Positions 1 through 5,646 of a DNA stretch of 5,753 bases are shown in pieces (position 1 is the first letter of the stretch; each line of letters begins with the position of its first letter). This stretch comes from an uncultured Pseudomonadota bacterium (GTDB lineage Bacteria; Pseudomonadota; Gammaproteobacteria; Steroidobacterales; Steroidobacteraceae), in the NCBI GenBank assembly GCA_903910215.1, contig CAIVYV010000102.1, positions 1 through 5,753 of the forward strand. Direction: 5' to 3'. The translations under genes and the position numbers were made by a program. Below the pieces are notes generated by a model. The model did not search any database. It saw only the letters and a list, made by a program, of their open reading frames with translations, and was not told the DNA's origin.

Positions 1-1
1 C

Positions 2-601
2 GTGCAGGCCCTGATGCAGCGCTGCGGATTCGCAGCCGAAGGCCTTTTCGTGATGGACGGCAGCAAGCGTTCCGCCGAATCGAACGCCTACTTCACGGGG
101 CTCGGTAAGGCCAAGCGCGTCGTGTTCTACGACACTCTGCTCGCGCGACTCTCCCATGACGAGCTCGAGGCGGTGCTCGCCCACGAACTCGGGCACTTCC
201 ATCATCGCCATTTGCGCAAGAGCCTGATCTCGATTTTCGCGATGACACTCGCTGGCTTTGCCGCCTTGGGGTGGTTGTCGATGCAGCCGGCCTTCTTCGT
301 CGGCCTCGGCGTCACCCCGAATGCCGCGCTGCCGAACGACGCGCTCGCCATCTTGCTGTTCCTGCTCGTCATTCCGACCGTCTCGCCCCTGATCGAGCCG
401 CTATGGAGCGCAGCCTCGAGGCGGCATGAGTTCGAGGCTGATGCATACGCCAAGCAGCAGGCGAGTGCCCCCGCCCTCGTCCAGGCCCTCGTCAAACTGA
501 CCGAGGACAATGCCGTCACCCTGACCCCGGACCCGGTCTATGTGCGCTTCCACTACTCCCACCCGCCGATGGTGGAGCGGATCGCCGCCCTGGAAAGCTA
601 A
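2..601 (+). CDS. M48 family (Ste24-like) zinc metallopeptidase, C-terminal part
   Basis: The gene is cut by the left edge, so the true start lies upstream and the GTG at position 2 is only the first complete codon visible. The 199 residues seen carry the M48 hallmark HELGH at residues 61-65, with zinc ligands His61 and His65 and catalytic Glu62. A second motif, SRRHEFEAD (139-147), supplies the likely third zinc ligand Glu143 and Asp147 of ExxxD. Two hydrophobic segments (about 74-96 and 112-131) lie between these motifs, as in Ste24-type integral membrane proteases. The ending FHYSHPPMVERIAAL is also typical of this family. Full-length members have about 400 residues, so roughly the C-terminal half is present. 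By family knowledge it cleaves membrane or CAAX-like substrates at the inner membrane, but the substrate here is unknown. It ends 50 bp before argR with no visible hairpin terminator, and looks unrelated to arginine synthesis. Confidence 0.93.
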   Translation: MQALMQRCGFAAEGLFVMDGSKRSAESNAYFTGLGKAKRVVFYDTLLARLSHDELEAVLAHELGHFHHRHLRKSLISIFAMTLAGFAALGWLSMQPAFFVGLGVTPNAALPNDALAILLFLLVIPTVSPLIEPLWSAASRRHEFEADAYAKQQASAPALVQALVKLTEDNAVTLTPDPVYVRFHYSHPPMVERIAALES

Positions 602-610
602 CCGCCGCTA

Positions 611-639
611 TTGACAGTCCGTGCATTTTTATTCATGAT
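611..639 (+). promoter_or_regulatory. Predicted sigma-70 promoter of the argR-led arginine operon
   Basis: A perfect -35 hexamer TTGACA lies at 611-616. Seventeen bases later, at 634-639, is CATGAT, which matches four of six bases of the TATAAT -10 consensus. It lies in the only intergenic gap upstream of the operon. Transcription would start near 645-647, only about 5-7 bases before the argR ATG. The -10 element lies between and partly within two predicted ARG boxes, so bound ArgR would block RNA polymerase. The -35 is convincing; the -10 is a weaker match. Confidence 0.65.
620..637 (+). promoter_or_regulatory. ARG box 1, predicted ArgR operator half
   Basis: The core TGCATTTTTATTCA (622-635) matches 13 of 14 positions of the ARG box core TGAAT-WWWW-ATTCA; only the third base differs. 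It fills the spacer between the -35 and -10 hexamers and enters the -10. Together with box 2 it forms the tandem arrangement that one ArgR hexamer is known to occupy in Escherichia coli. The call rests on consensus matching by eye. Confidence 0.72.
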
Positions 640-640
640 T

Positions 641-658
641 CATGAAATTTTATGCATG
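641..658 (+). promoter_or_regulatory. ARG box 2, predicted ArgR operator half overlapping the argR start codon
   Basis: The core TGAAATTTTATGCA (643-656) matches 12 of 14 positions of TGAAT-WWWW-ATTCA. Its centre is 21 bp from that of box 1, and the two 18-bp boxes are separated by 3 bp. Known E. coli ArgR operators have the same two-turn spacing, with boxes 2-3 bp apart. The box covers the expected transcription start and the ATG of argR (652-654), which suggests direct autorepression. Confidence 0.7.
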
Positions 659-1104
659 CCGACCCCCATCATCCGCACCGCCGCGAGGCCATCCTGCGCA
701 TTCTGCGCGGTGCGCGCGTGCGCAAGCAGGACGAGCTCGTGCGTCTGCTGCGGGAGGCGGGTCACGATGTCACCCAGTCTTCCGTCAGTCGCGATCTGCG
801 GGAACTCGGCGTTCTGAAAGCCGGCGGGCGCTATCTGCCCCCGTCAGAAGAATCTTCCCGCACACTCGATGACTTCGACACCCTGCGCCAGTTCGTGCGG
901 GGTGTGGCGACGGCAGGCGCAGCCCTGACGGTACTGCGTACCACCATTGGCGCCGCCCAAAGCGTCGCTATCGCCATCGATAAAGCAGCTTGGCCCGAAG
1001 TCGTCGGGACCATTTCAGGCGATGACACCATCTTCATTGCCACCGATTCCGGCGAAGCCCAAGCCACGCTCGTGGCACGCCTGCGCAACCTGTTTCGTCT
1101 TTAA
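652..1104 (+). CDS. argR: Arginine repressor ArgR
   Basis: ArgR senses L-arginine and, as a hexamer, binds ARG boxes to repress arginine synthesis genes. At 150 residues it has normal family length. The N-terminal winged helix-turn-helix covers about residues 8-65, with the recognition-helix signature SSVSRDLRELG at 43-53. The C-terminal oligomerisation and arginine-binding domain covers about 78-150, with GTISGDDTIFIA at 119-130; Asp124 and Asp125 match the arginine-contacting aspartate pair of E. coli ArgR. The usual TxPGxAQ loop reads TTIGAAQ (97-103), with Ile for Pro. The start is fixed by an in-frame TGA at 643-645; the next in-frame GTG is codon 23, inside the HTH. No Shine-Dalgarno sequence precedes the ATG, so translation is probably leaderless or nearly so. 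Two predicted ARG boxes overlap the promoter and start, implying autoregulation. It heads the operon, with argG 9 bp downstream. Confidence 0.95.
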   Translation: MHADPHHPHRREAILRILRGARVRKQDELVRLLREAGHDVTQSSVSRDLRELGVLKAGGRYLPPSEESSRTLDDFDTLRQFVRGVATAGAALTVLRTTIGAAQSVAIAIDKAAWPEVVGTISGDDTIFIATDSGEAQATLVARLRNLFRL

Positions 1105-1107
1105 GGA
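1103..1107 (+). promoter_or_regulatory. Ribosome binding site of argG
   Basis: AAGGA lies 6 bases before the argG ATG and overlaps the argR TAA stop (1102-1104). This supports the ATG at 1114 as the start and suggests translational coupling to argR. Confidence 0.75.
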
Positions 1108-1113
1108 TCCACC

Positions 1114-2334
1114 ATGTCCCAACCGATCGTTCTCGCCTATTCGGGCGGCCTCGACACCTCTTTCCTCGTTCCTTGGCTCAAGGAGGAATATCGACGCCCG
1201 ATCATTACCGTCACGGTCGACACGGGCGGTATCGATGCCGCAGCGGCGAAAACGTTACACGAACGCGCCTTAGCGCTCGGTGCATCCGAACATCACCAGA
1301 TCGATGCGCGCGCCGATTACTTCCAGCAAGTGCTGCGTTTTTTGATCATGGGCAACGTGCGTCGCGGTCAGCTCTATCCGCTGTCAGTTGGCGCAGAGCG
1401 CGTGATGCAGGCGCAGATTATCGCTCGCATGGCACGCGAACTTGGCACCGGGAGCATCGCGCATGGTTGCACGGCAGCTGGCAATGATCAGGTGCGATTC
1501 GAAGTTGCGCTGCGCACTCTCGCACCAGAGCTCGAGGTCATCGCGCCCGTGCGCGACCGGCACTTCAAACGCCAAGAGGAACTCGACTTCCTCACTTCAC
1601 GCGGGCTGCCTGTGCCTCCGTATGGCGCGGCGTATTCAATCAACCGCGGTCTATGGGGTGTCAGCATCGGCGGCAAGGAAACACTCACCTCACAAGGCAG
1701 TATTCCGGACGACGCTTGGGTGCTCTCGAAAGACGCTTTCACGCAGCCCAAGGCGCCAGCGCGCCATGTAATTCATTTCGAGCAGGGCGTGCCCTGCGGC
1801 ATCGACGGCCAAAAAATGACGGCTGTCGAAGTCATCGAACGCCTCGAACAGCTAGCTGGCCCCTACGGTATCGGTCGCGGCATTCACTTGGGTGACACCA
1901 TCATCGGCACCAAGGGCCGCGTCGCCTTCGAAGCGCCGGCAGCGGACGTGTTACTCAATGCCCACCGCGAACTCGAAAAGCTGGTACTGACGGGTCGCCA
2001 GCAGCGCATCAAAGAAATGTTGGCAGGCCCATACGGCGACTGGGTGCACGAAGGTCAGTTGCTCGACCCGGTCTGCCGCGATATCGAAGCGCTTTTCCTA
2101 CAGTCGCAGGAACGCGTCACGGGCGTCGTGAATGTGCTGTTCCGACCGGGTTCACTCTTCATTGAGGGCGTGGATTCGCCCTACTCGTTGATGGCGGCCT
2201 CAAAAGGCGTCTATGGCGAGGCTACGGGCGAATGGACTGCGGCCGATGCGCTCGGTTTTTCGCGCATCGTCGGCCTCACGGGTGTATTTCATCGTCGAGC
2301 CGGCGAAGGTGCGGCTGCAGGGGAGTCAAAGTAA
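1114..2334 (+). CDS. argG: Argininosuccinate synthase
   Basis: The enzyme condenses citrulline and aspartate, using ATP, to argininosuccinate, the penultimate step of arginine synthesis in the cytoplasm. At 406 residues it has family length. The PP-loop nucleotide-binding motif AYSGGLDTS is at residues 8-16. The second signature, GCTAAGNDQVRFE, is at 118-130; many homologues read GCTGKGNDQVRFE, so the Gly-Lys pair is Ala-Ala here. YSINRGLWGVS (174-184) takes the place of the usual YSxDxNLWGxS. GRGIHLGDTIIGTKGRVAFE (about 254-273) matches the substrate-binding C-terminal part of the family. The sequence is closer in type to the divergent xanthomonad-like ArgG than to the enteric one, judged from memory only. 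The ATG at 1114 follows a good AAGGA site, and the stop abuts the next gene's ATG. It probably shares argR's promoter and ARG boxes. Confidence 0.95.
   Translation: MSQPIVLAYSGGLDTSFLVPWLKEEYRRPIITVTVDTGGIDAAAAKTLHERALALGASEHHQIDARADYFQQVLRFLIMGNVRRGQLYPLSVGAERVMQAQIIARMARELGTGSIAHGCTAAGNDQVRFEVALRTLAPELEVIAPVRDRHFKRQEELDFLTSRGLPVPPYGAAYSINRGLWGVSIGGKETLTSQGSIPDDAWVLSKDAFTQPKAPARHVIHFEQGVPCGIDGQKMTAVEVIERLEQLAGPYGIGRGIHLGDTIIGTKGRVAFEAPAADVLLNAHRELEKLVLTGRQQRIKEMLAGPYGDWVHEGQLLDPVCRDIEALFLQSQERVTGVVNVLFRPGSLFIEGVDSPYSLMAASKGVYGEATGEWTAADALGFSRIVGLTGVFHRRAGEGAAAGESK
2319..2325 (+). promoter_or_regulatory. Ribosome binding site of the P-loop gene, inside argG
   Basis: AGGGGAG lies within the last codons of argG, 9 bases before the ATG at 2335, which follows the argG TAA directly. 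It supports that start and coupled translation. Confidence 0.7.
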
Positions 2335-3414
2335 ATGCGAACGATCGTCGTCGATAAGGTGGCTTCAGTCACTCAAGCCTGTGGTCTTGGCCACGAACTA
2401 CGGATCGCCACCGAAAACCTGCCCTCCGAAGAGGGCATTGTGGTCGTCGTGGAAATCCTCTCGAGCAAAGCCAACTACAACACACTCGAGTTGACGAGCG
2501 GCCGCATGGCCAAGGTCAACAAAGGCGATATCGTCGTGGGTGCACTCGGTCATCGCAAGGCGCTGTTCGGTTTCTCGGGACACGTGCCCGAAACGCTCAA
2601 AGCCGGCGATGTCATCCAGATGCTCAATATCGGTGGCGTACTCGGAATCTGCGACTCGGCCAATCCCGACAAGGGCAAACCCTTCGACTGCAAAGTGCTC
2701 GGTGTCGTGCTCACCTTCCCCTATCTCGGCGAACGTATCGGTGTGCCGGCGCGGGCGGGCTATCGCAAGCTCGATCTGAACGCACCGCTCGAGACGCATG
2801 GCGTGCCGGTCGTCGCGCTGGCGGGAACTTGCATGGAAGCGGGCAAAACAGCGGCTGCGTGCCAAATGGTCAGCCGCATGCGCCATAGAGGCCTTACGGT
2901 CGATGTTTTCAAGGCAACCGGTGTATCACTGCGTCGCGATATTCTGGCGATGGAAGATGCCGGTGCCCGCAACTCGATGATCTTTACCGACCTTGGCATT
3001 ATCACCACCACGCGTGCGGTAGGCCCTGCGCTTACACGCACGATGATCACCGACATCTCGGCGAAGAAACCGGATGTCATCGTCTTCGAACTCGGCGATG
3101 GCATCCTCGGCACGTACGGTGTCGACTCGATTCTCGAGTGCGACGATATCCGCAAGGCGCTGACGGGTGTCGTGCTGTCGGCCAACGATCCGGTCGCAGC
3201 CTGGGGTGGCGTGAAACTGTTGCGAGAGCGCTTCGGCATCGAGCCTTGCGCTGTCACGGGCCCAGCCACCGATAATGCCGTCGGTGTCGAAATCATCCGC
3301 GAGCAAATGAAAGTGCCCGCTCATAACGCCTTGAGCGATGGCGCGGCGCTTGGTGACTGCGTGATCTCGGCGATCGGTCTCGATGCAAGATTTCCAGTGG
3401 CGGCAGCCAACTGA
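2335..3414 (+). CDS. Uncharacterised P-loop protein of the arginine operon (BioD/CobQ/DUF1611-like C-terminal fold)
   Basis: I do not recognise this 359-residue protein as a named enzyme. Residues 1 to about 125 look beta-rich and contain LELTSGRMAKVNKGDIVVGA (51-70) and a GGVLGICDSA stretch (100-109). The C-terminal half begins with a strand and a P-loop, GTCMEAGKT (164-172), close in form to GTDTEVGKT of dethiobiotin synthetase and GTDCxxGK of DUF1611 proteins. VFKATGVSLRRD (191-202) and DVIVFELGDGILGTYG (247-262) sit where BioD-like enzymes carry their substrate lysine region and their VEGAGGL-type motif. SANDPVAAWGG (282-292) follows. No signal peptide or membrane segment is seen, so it is probably a cytosolic ATP-binding enzyme. 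It abuts argG and overlaps argC by one base, so it is almost surely co-regulated with them. An arginine-related reaction is inferred; candidates include an ATP-dependent step on a carboxylate or acylation chemistry, with no direct proof. The relation to BioD or DUF1611 is judged by eye. Confidence 0.85.
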   Translation: MRTIVVDKVASVTQACGLGHELRIATENLPSEEGIVVVVEILSSKANYNTLELTSGRMAKVNKGDIVVGALGHRKALFGFSGHVPETLKAGDVIQMLNIGGVLGICDSANPDKGKPFDCKVLGVVLTFPYLGERIGVPARAGYRKLDLNAPLETHGVPVVALAGTCMEAGKTAAACQMVSRMRHRGLTVDVFKATGVSLRRDILAMEDAGARNSMIFTDLGIITTTRAVGPALTRTMITDISAKKPDVIVFELGDGILGTYGVDSILECDDIRKALTGVVLSANDPVAAWGGVKLLRERFGIEPCAVTGPATDNAVGVEIIREQMKVPAHNALSDGAALGDCVISAIGLDARFPVAAAN

Positions 3415-4475
3415 TGAAGACGCCTGCGCTCATTTTGGGTGGAACGGGTTACGTGGCGGGTGAACTGCTGCGTTTGCTCGTCGCACATCCGGATCTCGAG
3501 ATCGCCGGCATTCTCTCGGACTCTCAACCGGGCGAGTCGGTTGCCAAAGCGTTCCCGCATCTCGCGCCGGCGCTTGGCAAGCTGACATTCTGCTCAGAAG
3601 CCGAAATGACGGCGCTAGTCGGCACGCTGCCGATATCCGCCTTGTTCTCGGCAGCACCGCACGGCGTGAGCGCCGCCTTGATCGATCGCTTACTCACGGC
3701 GGCCGAGACAGCGGGAACAGCGCCACGAGTGGTCGATATTTCAGCGGATTATCGCTACAGCACGGCAGAGGCTTATGCCGCCGTCTATCATCACGAGCAT
3801 GGTGCGCCGGCGCGAATCAAAGATTTCGTGTGCGCAGTACCTGAACACCTTCGCTCGCAGCCTGCGAAACACGTGGCACATCCTGGATGCTTTGCGACGG
3901 CCACACTGCTCGCCTCGGTGCCGCTACTCGCAGAGAAGTTGGTCTCGCCCACGCTCTTCGTTAGCGGTATCACCGGCAGCACGGGATCAGGCAGAAAACC
4001 AGTCGACGGCACCCATCATCCGGTCCGTCATAGCGATCTGTATTCATACAACGCGCTCTCGCATCGGCACATTCCGGAAATCACGGCTTGTGCCAAAGCA
4101 GCGAGTGGTATCGAGGCCGATTTTGCATTCGTGCCGCATTCAGGTCCGATTGCCAGAGGCATTCACGTGACGGTGCAAGCAACACTGGCACCGGGCGTTG
4201 GCATCACGACGGCTGAACTTCGCGACAAGTTGCGCGCTTTCTATGCACACTCACCGTTCGTCAGAGTGCTCGAGTCGGCACCGCGTATCAAAGATGTCGT
4301 CGCGAGCAACTACGCCAACCTGTCGGCTACCAGCAACGGTCGCACGATCGCCGTGATGTGTGTGGTCGACAATCTCAACAAAGGCGCCGCCGGTGGCGCC
4401 GTGCAGTGGATGAATCGCTTGCTCGGCCTTCCCGAGCATAGTGGCTTGACTGCCGTGGCACCGGGTTGGACCTAA
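3414..4475 (+). CDS. argC: N-acetyl-gamma-glutamyl-phosphate reductase
   Basis: ArgC uses NADPH to reduce N-acetyl-glutamyl-5-phosphate to the semialdehyde, the third step of arginine synthesis. The 353-residue length fits the family. The dinucleotide-binding loop GGTGYVAGELLRLL lies at residues 9-22. The catalytic cysteine is Cys159 in HPGCFATA (156-163). SHRHIPE (216-222) matches the HRHxPE active-site motif, and SGITGSTGSGRK (184-194) is the conserved substrate loop. VDISADYR (107-114) is also typical. The ATG lies within TGATG, sharing one base with the upstream stop. No strong Shine-Dalgarno sequence is visible, so translation probably depends on reinitiation after the P-loop gene. An N-succinyl or LysW-carrier variant cannot be fully excluded by sequence reading, but the standard acetyl form is most likely. 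Confidence 0.95.
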   Translation: MKTPALILGGTGYVAGELLRLLVAHPDLEIAGILSDSQPGESVAKAFPHLAPALGKLTFCSEAEMTALVGTLPISALFSAAPHGVSAALIDRLLTAAETAGTAPRVVDISADYRYSTAEAYAAVYHHEHGAPARIKDFVCAVPEHLRSQPAKHVAHPGCFATATLLASVPLLAEKLVSPTLFVSGITGSTGSGRKPVDGTHHPVRHSDLYSYNALSHRHIPEITACAKAASGIEADFAFVPHSGPIARGIHVTVQATLAPGVGITTAELRDKLRAFYAHSPFVRVLESAPRIKDVVASNYANLSATSNGRTIAVMCVVDNLNKGAAGGAVQWMNRLLGLPEHSGLTAVAPGWT

Positions 4476-4496
4476 ACTTTTTCTGACGGATTCGAT

Positions 4497-4501
4497 AAGG
4501 A
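4497..4501 (+). promoter_or_regulatory. Ribosome binding site of argD
   Basis: AAGGA lies 8 bases before the ATG at 4510, in the 34-bp argC-argD gap. It supports this start. The gap holds no inverted repeat or ARG box, so the operon most likely reads through it. Confidence 0.8.
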
Positions 4502-4509
4502 CAAATTCC

Positions 4510-5646
4510 ATGAGCCCCGCCGATCATCTCGCGCCTGTATTCGCGCAATACCCCATCGAAGTCGTCGATGCCGAGGGTGTCTGGCTGCATACGCGCGATG
4601 GTCGTCGCATTCTCGATCTATATGGTGGGCACGCAGTCGCTGCGCTTGGCTACAAGCACCCCGGTTGGACGCGCGCCATTACGAAGCAAGCGGAACTGTG
4701 CAACTTCCAAAGTAATGCCGTGCCGATGGATGTGCGTGTCCGTGCTGCGACCAAACTCACCAAGTTCGCCGGCGGCCATTTCGACAGCGTGTTCTTCGTC
4801 AACTCTGGCGCCGAGGCTAATGAAAATGCCCTGCGTATGGCGTTCAAGATGACGCGGAGAACCAATGTCGTGGCCGTTGAAGGCGCCTTCCACGGTCGCA
4901 CGGCGGCAGCAGGCGCTGTGACTTGGGGCGCCGACAAAAAATGGTACGAATTTCCGCGCACGCCATTTGGAGTTTCCTACATACCGCGTGGTGACATCGA
5001 CGCCATCAGCAAACTAGTCACGCGTGATACGGCTGCCGTCATCGTCGAGCCCGTACAAGGCGTCGGCGGCGCCTTCGACATGGGAGCTGAATTTCTCGAC
5101 GCCCTGCGTCAACGCTGCACGCTGATGGGCGCGCAACTGATCTTCGACGAAGTGCAAATCGGTGTCGGCCGTAGTGGTTGGGCGTTCGCCGCCAACATGT
5201 ATCGCGTGATGCCAGACATGATTACGACCGCCAAAGCCCTCGGCAATGGGTTTCCCTGCGGCGCGCTCCTGATGTCACCACCCGTGACGGAATCTTTGAA
5301 GCTCGAAGGTCTCGGCACGACCTTCGGCGGTGGCCCTATGGCCTGCGCTGCGATCGAAGCCGTGGTCGACGCCATCGAAACCGAAGATCTTCTCGCGAAC
5401 GTACGACAGGTATCGCGCTATCTGCGCGAGACTTGCACGGTGGGCCCGGTAGTTGGACATCAAGGCGCGGGCTTCTTGCACGGACTGCGACTCGATCGAG
5501 CAGCCAAAGATGTTCAGGCTGCGCTATTGACGCGAGACATCCTCGCCGGCACCAGCGCAGACCCGCAGGTCTTGCGTCTGCTGCCGCCGTACACCTTGAA
5601 AACCGAGCACGTGGATCTCCTGCGCGCTGCGTTGGAGGACTTATGA
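4510..5646 (+). CDS. argD: Acetylornithine aminotransferase family protein (class III, PLP-dependent)
   Basis: ArgD transaminates N-acetylglutamate semialdehyde with glutamate to N-acetylornithine. The 378 residues are slightly short of the usual 390-405. Class III aminotransferase motifs occur in order: NSGAEANENALR (98-109) for PLP phosphate binding, FHGRT (127-131), EPVQGVGG (180-187), FDEVQIGVGRSG (212-223) with Asp213 contacting the PLP ring nitrogen, and TTAKALGNG (239-247) with Lys242 as the likely Schiff-base lysine. GTTFGGGPMACA (269-280) replaces the usual ThrxGGNPLAC form, with Gly where Asn is common. FDEVQTGxGRTG is also altered (Thr to Ile, Thr to Ser). These changes may mark a distinct subgroup or different acyl specificity, but family aminotransferases vary in substrate, so the role rests mainly on its position between argC and argF. 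The C-terminus overlaps argF by 4 bp. Confidence 0.9.
   Translation: MSPADHLAPVFAQYPIEVVDAEGVWLHTRDGRRILDLYGGHAVAALGYKHPGWTRAITKQAELCNFQSNAVPMDVRVRAATKLTKFAGGHFDSVFFVNSGAEANENALRMAFKMTRRTNVVAVEGAFHGRTAAAGAVTWGADKKWYEFPRTPFGVSYIPRGDIDAISKLVTRDTAAVIVEPVQGVGGAFDMGAEFLDALRQRCTLMGAQLIFDEVQIGVGRSGWAFAANMYRVMPDMITTAKALGNGFPCGALLMSPPVTESLKLEGLGTTFGGGPMACAAIEAVVDAIETEDLLANVRQVSRYLRETCTVGPVVGHQGAGFLHGLRLDRAAKDVQAALLTRDILAGTSADPQVLRLLPPYTLKTEHVDLLRAALEDL
5634..5639 (+). promoter_or_regulatory. Ribosome binding site of the argF-type gene, inside argD
   Basis: GGAGGA lies in the last codons of argD, three bases before the ATG at 5643. Spacing is short but the match is strong. With the ATGA overlap it implies coupled translation. 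Confidence 0.65.

Noticed and set aside
602..651. A possible terminator for the peptidase gene in this gap.
   Set aside because: No G+C-rich stem followed by a T run was found. The inverted repeats here are A+T-rich and better explained as ARG boxes.
642..872. An open frame starting with ATG at 642, and another at 611-817, overlapping argR.
   Set aside because: Their translations are arginine- and cysteine-rich with no domain, and the overlapping argR frame is a clear full-length family member.
1105..1116. GGATCC followed by ACCATG at the argR-argG junction looks like a BamHI-Kozak cloning joint.
   Set aside because: The flanks are a continuous native operon: the argR stop overlaps the AAGGA ribosome binding site and the argG ATG has natural spacing. 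A chance match is more likely than a synthetic joint.
2398..3324. Long minus-strand open frames opposite the P-loop gene (up to 178 residues).
   Set aside because: They mirror the codon bias of the G+C-rich plus-strand gene, have low-complexity translations, and the plus frame carries coherent motifs and fits the operon junctions.
4476..4509. T-rich argC-argD gap as a possible terminator or internal promoter.
   Set aside because: The T run has no preceding hairpin, and no -35/-10 pair or ARG box is convincing. The gap is explained by the argD ribosome binding site.
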